NCBI GenBank assembly: GCA_035553895.1
Contig: DATMJI010000022.1
Span: forward strand, 1-6,288
Direction of reading: 5' to 3'
Length of the DNA stretch: 6,288 nucleotides
DNA from: JADDRA01 sp035553895
GTDB lineage: Bacteria; Actinomycetota; Acidimicrobiia; Acidimicrobiales; CADCSY01
Of the stretch, positions 5,463 to 6,288 are shown in pieces (position 1 is the first letter of the stretch; the number at the start of each line of letters is the position of its first letter). The translations under genes were made by a program, and so were the position numbers. The notes beneath the pieces were generated by a model that worked only from the letters and a program-made list of their open reading frames with translations, ran no database searches and had not been told where the DNA came from.

Positions 5463-6288
5463 GTGCGGGACGCCGGTGCGGGGGGGCGGGGCACCGACCC
5501 CACGGTGGGCCTGGTGGTGGGGGCCGGCGTGGTGGCCCTGGCCCTGCTGTGGGTGCCGCTGGCCCTCACCGCCGGTGGGGGCGGCGCCCGGCCCGGCCCG
5601 TCCCCGTCCCGGGAGGTGGCGGCGGTGGCCGAGACCTACCTCGAGGCGTGGGGCCGGGGCGACCTGGCGGCCATGGCCGTCCTGGTGACGGGCGCTCCGG
5701 CCGACTTCAGCGCCGCCCACCGCCAGGTGGTCGAGGCCCTTGGGTCGACCGGGGCCCGCTTCCGGCCCGGCCGGCCCGAGGTGGCCGGGAAGGCGGCCGC
5801 CGTCCCCTTCCTGGCCAGCGTCGACCTGGCCGGTCTCGGCACCTGGACCTACGAGGGCCGCCTCGACCTGACCTACAGCGTGGCCGAGCCACCGGCCGTC
5901 CCCACCGGCGAGATGGTGGACGGTGGCGACCAGCCGCCGGGCCCGGCCGGCGAGGCTGCGGTACCCCTTGTGGAGGGGGTGGGGTCCGACCGGCCCCGCT
6001 GGTCGATCCGGTGGTCGCCGGCGAGCATCCACCCCGCCCTGGGGGCGGGCCAGCGCCTGGCCGTCGTACGGGAGCTCCCGGAGCGCGGCGAGCTGCTCGA
6101 CGTCACCGGTCGGTCCCTCACCGGCGACGGCGCCCCCGCCCTGGCCGCCCTGTCCTCCCAGGTGCTGGGCCGGGTGGCGGCCGCCGAGGCAGGGGCAGCG
6201 GGCGCCACCCGGCCCAGCACCTGGGAGGACAGGGCGGCCAGGGCGGGGGCGCCGTCGCCGGTGAGGGACCGACCGGTGACGGCGCCCC
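5463..6288 (+). CDS. Penicillin-binding-protein-like gene, 3' truncated (NTF2-like/MecA_N domain plus start of dimerisation region)
   Basis: GTG 5463 opens a frame that runs to the window end (275 codons). Residues about 14-36 (TVGLVVGAGVVALALLWVPLAL) form a signal-anchor helix, followed by a Gly/Pro linker. About 52-185 resembles the NTF2-like domain of MecA_N-type PBPs, from VAAVAETYLEAWGRGDLAAM to LDLTYSVAEPP, followed by PRWSIRWSPASIHPALGAGQ. RGELLDVTGRSL (208-219) corresponds to the RGxIxDRxGxxL motif that opens PBP dimerisation domains, with V-T replacing the usual R-x. These features suggest a class B-type transpeptidase for peptidoglycan cross-linking; the catalytic SxxK domain would lie beyond the window. 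From about 6203 onward the sequence is the reverse complement of 6101-6179, so the last ~28 codons (GATRPSTWEDRAAR and after) are probably not genuine protein. Confidence 0.72.
   Translation, partial: MRDAGAGGRGTDPTVGLVVGAGVVALALLWVPLALTAGGGGARPGPSPSREVAAVAETYLEAWGRGDLAAMAVLVTGAPADFSAAHRQVVEALGSTGARFRPGRPEVAGKAAAVPFLASVDLAGLGTWTYEGRLDLTYSVAEPPAVPTGEMVDGGDQPPGPAGEAAVPLVEGVGSDRPRWSIRWSPASIHPALGAGQRLAVVRELPERGELLDVTGRSLTGDGAPALAALSSQVLGRVAAAEAGAAGATRPSTWEDRAARAGAPSPVRDRPVTAP
6101..6281. repeat. Perfect 79-bp inverted repeat with 23-nt spacer
   Basis: Base-by-base comparison shows 6101-6179 to be the exact reverse complement of 6203-6281 (79 of 79), with 6180-6202 as spacer. Pairing resumes beyond one mismatch for 6181-6184 with 6198-6201. 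The first arm is in the sense frame of the PBP-like gene, starting at D213/V214. The second arm is antisense to it. Symmetry ends abruptly at 6100/6282, seven bases before the window end. Confidence 0.97.

Noticed and set aside
3951..6032. A 693-codon minus-strand open frame across dinG and the PBP-like gene
   Set aside because: It is antisense to motif-complete dinG, is Pro/Gly/His/Arg-rich with no recognisable domain, and is explained by the absence of stop codons in very GC-rich DNA.
6101..6288. Telomere-like hairpin end of a linear replicon
   Set aside because: The repeat interrupts a recognisable PBP coding sequence, the symmetry stops before the window end, and a second direct partial copy follows. 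This fits a fold-back artefact better.
1..6288. CRISPR array, tRNA or rRNA genes, toxin-antitoxin or defence cassette
   Set aside because: No regularly spaced direct repeats, no cloverleaf or rRNA-like stretches, and no recognisable defence or toxin genes were seen. DinG-like helicases occur in some defence contexts, but this one has the complete housekeeping motif set and ordinary neighbours.

Overview
The window is very GC-rich DNA with strong third-position G/C codon bias. It encodes a WhiB-family iron-sulfur regulator, a protein type essentially confined to Actinobacteria and their phages. Together with promoter-like TANNNT hexamers lying 6-7 nt before GTG starts (the leaderless arrangement common in Actinobacteria), this points to an actinobacterial chromosome, possibly Acidimicrobiia-like (inference). 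The sequence opens inside one gene and ends inside another, so it may be a whole metagenomic contig.

Layout. 1-129 (+) is the C-terminal tail of an unrecognised gene. 130-263 is a non-coding convergent intergenic stretch with a hairpin over the stop codon and a spaced 10-bp inverted repeat. 264-1507 is a complete IS630-family insertion sequence: TA duplication inside CTAG, imperfect terminal inverted repeats, and a Shine-Dalgarno hairpin in front of the transposase. Its transposase is split by a one-base frameshift near 1138. The right end of the IS abuts the stop codon of the WhiB-like gene (minus strand, 1839-1507), and the insertion rebuilt that stop. Upstream on the same strand is a membrane-anchored HELTH zinc-metallopeptidase-like gene (3337-1925). 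It is divergent from a DinG/XPD-type iron-sulfur DNA helicase (3450-5405, +), with a 112-bp shared promoter region between them. Downstream of dinG is the 5' part of a penicillin-binding-protein-like gene (5463-end, +): one membrane helix, an NTF2-like domain, then the start of the PBP dimerisation region.

How the parts relate. The chromosomal genes look like ordinary housekeeping or regulatory loci: redox/iron-sulfur regulation, DNA repair helicase, envelope proteolysis and cell wall synthesis. Nothing shows that they form one dedicated system. The IS is a recent-looking passenger in the convergent intergenic region, inserted exactly at the whiB-like stop codon.

Most striking observations. 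The last ~190 bases hold a perfect 79-bp inverted repeat with a 23-nt spacer inside the PBP gene. It is followed by a second near-copy of part of the first arm in direct orientation. A fold-back or assembly artefact at a contig end is the leading explanation. The stop-codon-regenerating IS insertion and its SD-masking hairpin are the cleanest biological observations. I found no CRISPR array, tRNA, rRNA, or convincing undescribed multi-gene system.
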